Shown one piece after another: positions 6,376 through 6,379 of a stretch of DNA of 6,379 bases. The stretch's first letter is position 1, and every line of letters starts with the position of its first letter. This stretch comes from Hydrogenophilales bacterium (lineage in GTDB: Bacteria; Pseudomonadota; Gammaproteobacteria; Burkholderiales; Thiobacillaceae): the NCBI GenBank assembly GCA_011391655.1, contig JAABQE010000282.1, positions 1-6,379 of the forward strand. The letters run 5' to 3'. The notes beneath the pieces were generated by a model. The model was not told the origin of the DNA and searched no databases. It saw only the letters and a program-made list of their open reading frames with translations. The translations under genes were made by a program, and so were the position numbers.

Positions 6376-6379
6376 TATG

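Noticed and set aside
6377..6379. ATG at the extreme end, just after the ychF stop
   Set aside because: Only one codon is visible, so nothing supports or excludes a following gene.

Overview
This window is a compact, conserved housekeeping block of a Gram-negative proteobacterium. The gene order is TPR protein, lolB, ispE, tRNA-Gln(UUG), prs, rplY (long Ctc-type bL25), pth, ychF, all on the + strand. This order, the long two-domain bL25 and the wording of Prs point to a betaproteobacterium, perhaps of the Nitrosomonadales type. That placement rests on remembered gene order and protein wording, not on a search. The DNA is fairly GC-rich and even in style, and I see no sign of horizontal transfer, insertion sequences, CRISPR or phage genes.

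Layout. Positions 1-1440 hold the 3' part of a gene for a long TPR-repeat protein, open at the window edge. It runs into lolB (1440-2003) with a TGATG stop/start overlap, and lolB runs into ispE (2000-2833) with an ATGA overlap, so these three look like one translationally coupled unit. The only real intergenic space (2834-3011) holds tRNA-Gln with its encoded CCA (2867-2941) and a strong intrinsic terminator (2951-2981). prs (3012-3962) starts at GTG 30 bases after that terminator. A 71-base gap with a GC hairpin leads to rplY (4034-4651). pth follows (4691-5287) and overlaps ychF (5284-6375) by ATGA. No stretch over 300 bases lacks a gene.

How the genes fit together. LolB inserts lipoproteins into the outer membrane. 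IspE makes an isoprenoid precursor and Prs makes PRPP for nucleotides, His and Trp. bL25, Pth, YchF and tRNA-Gln all serve translation.

I found no new biological system here. The points worth a second look are regulatory: a good sigma70-type promoter buried in ispE, a terminator squeezed between tRNA-Gln and prs so that prs has no visible promoter directly in front of it, and a terminator-like hairpin inside the first codons of pth that could set pth-ychF output relative to rplY.
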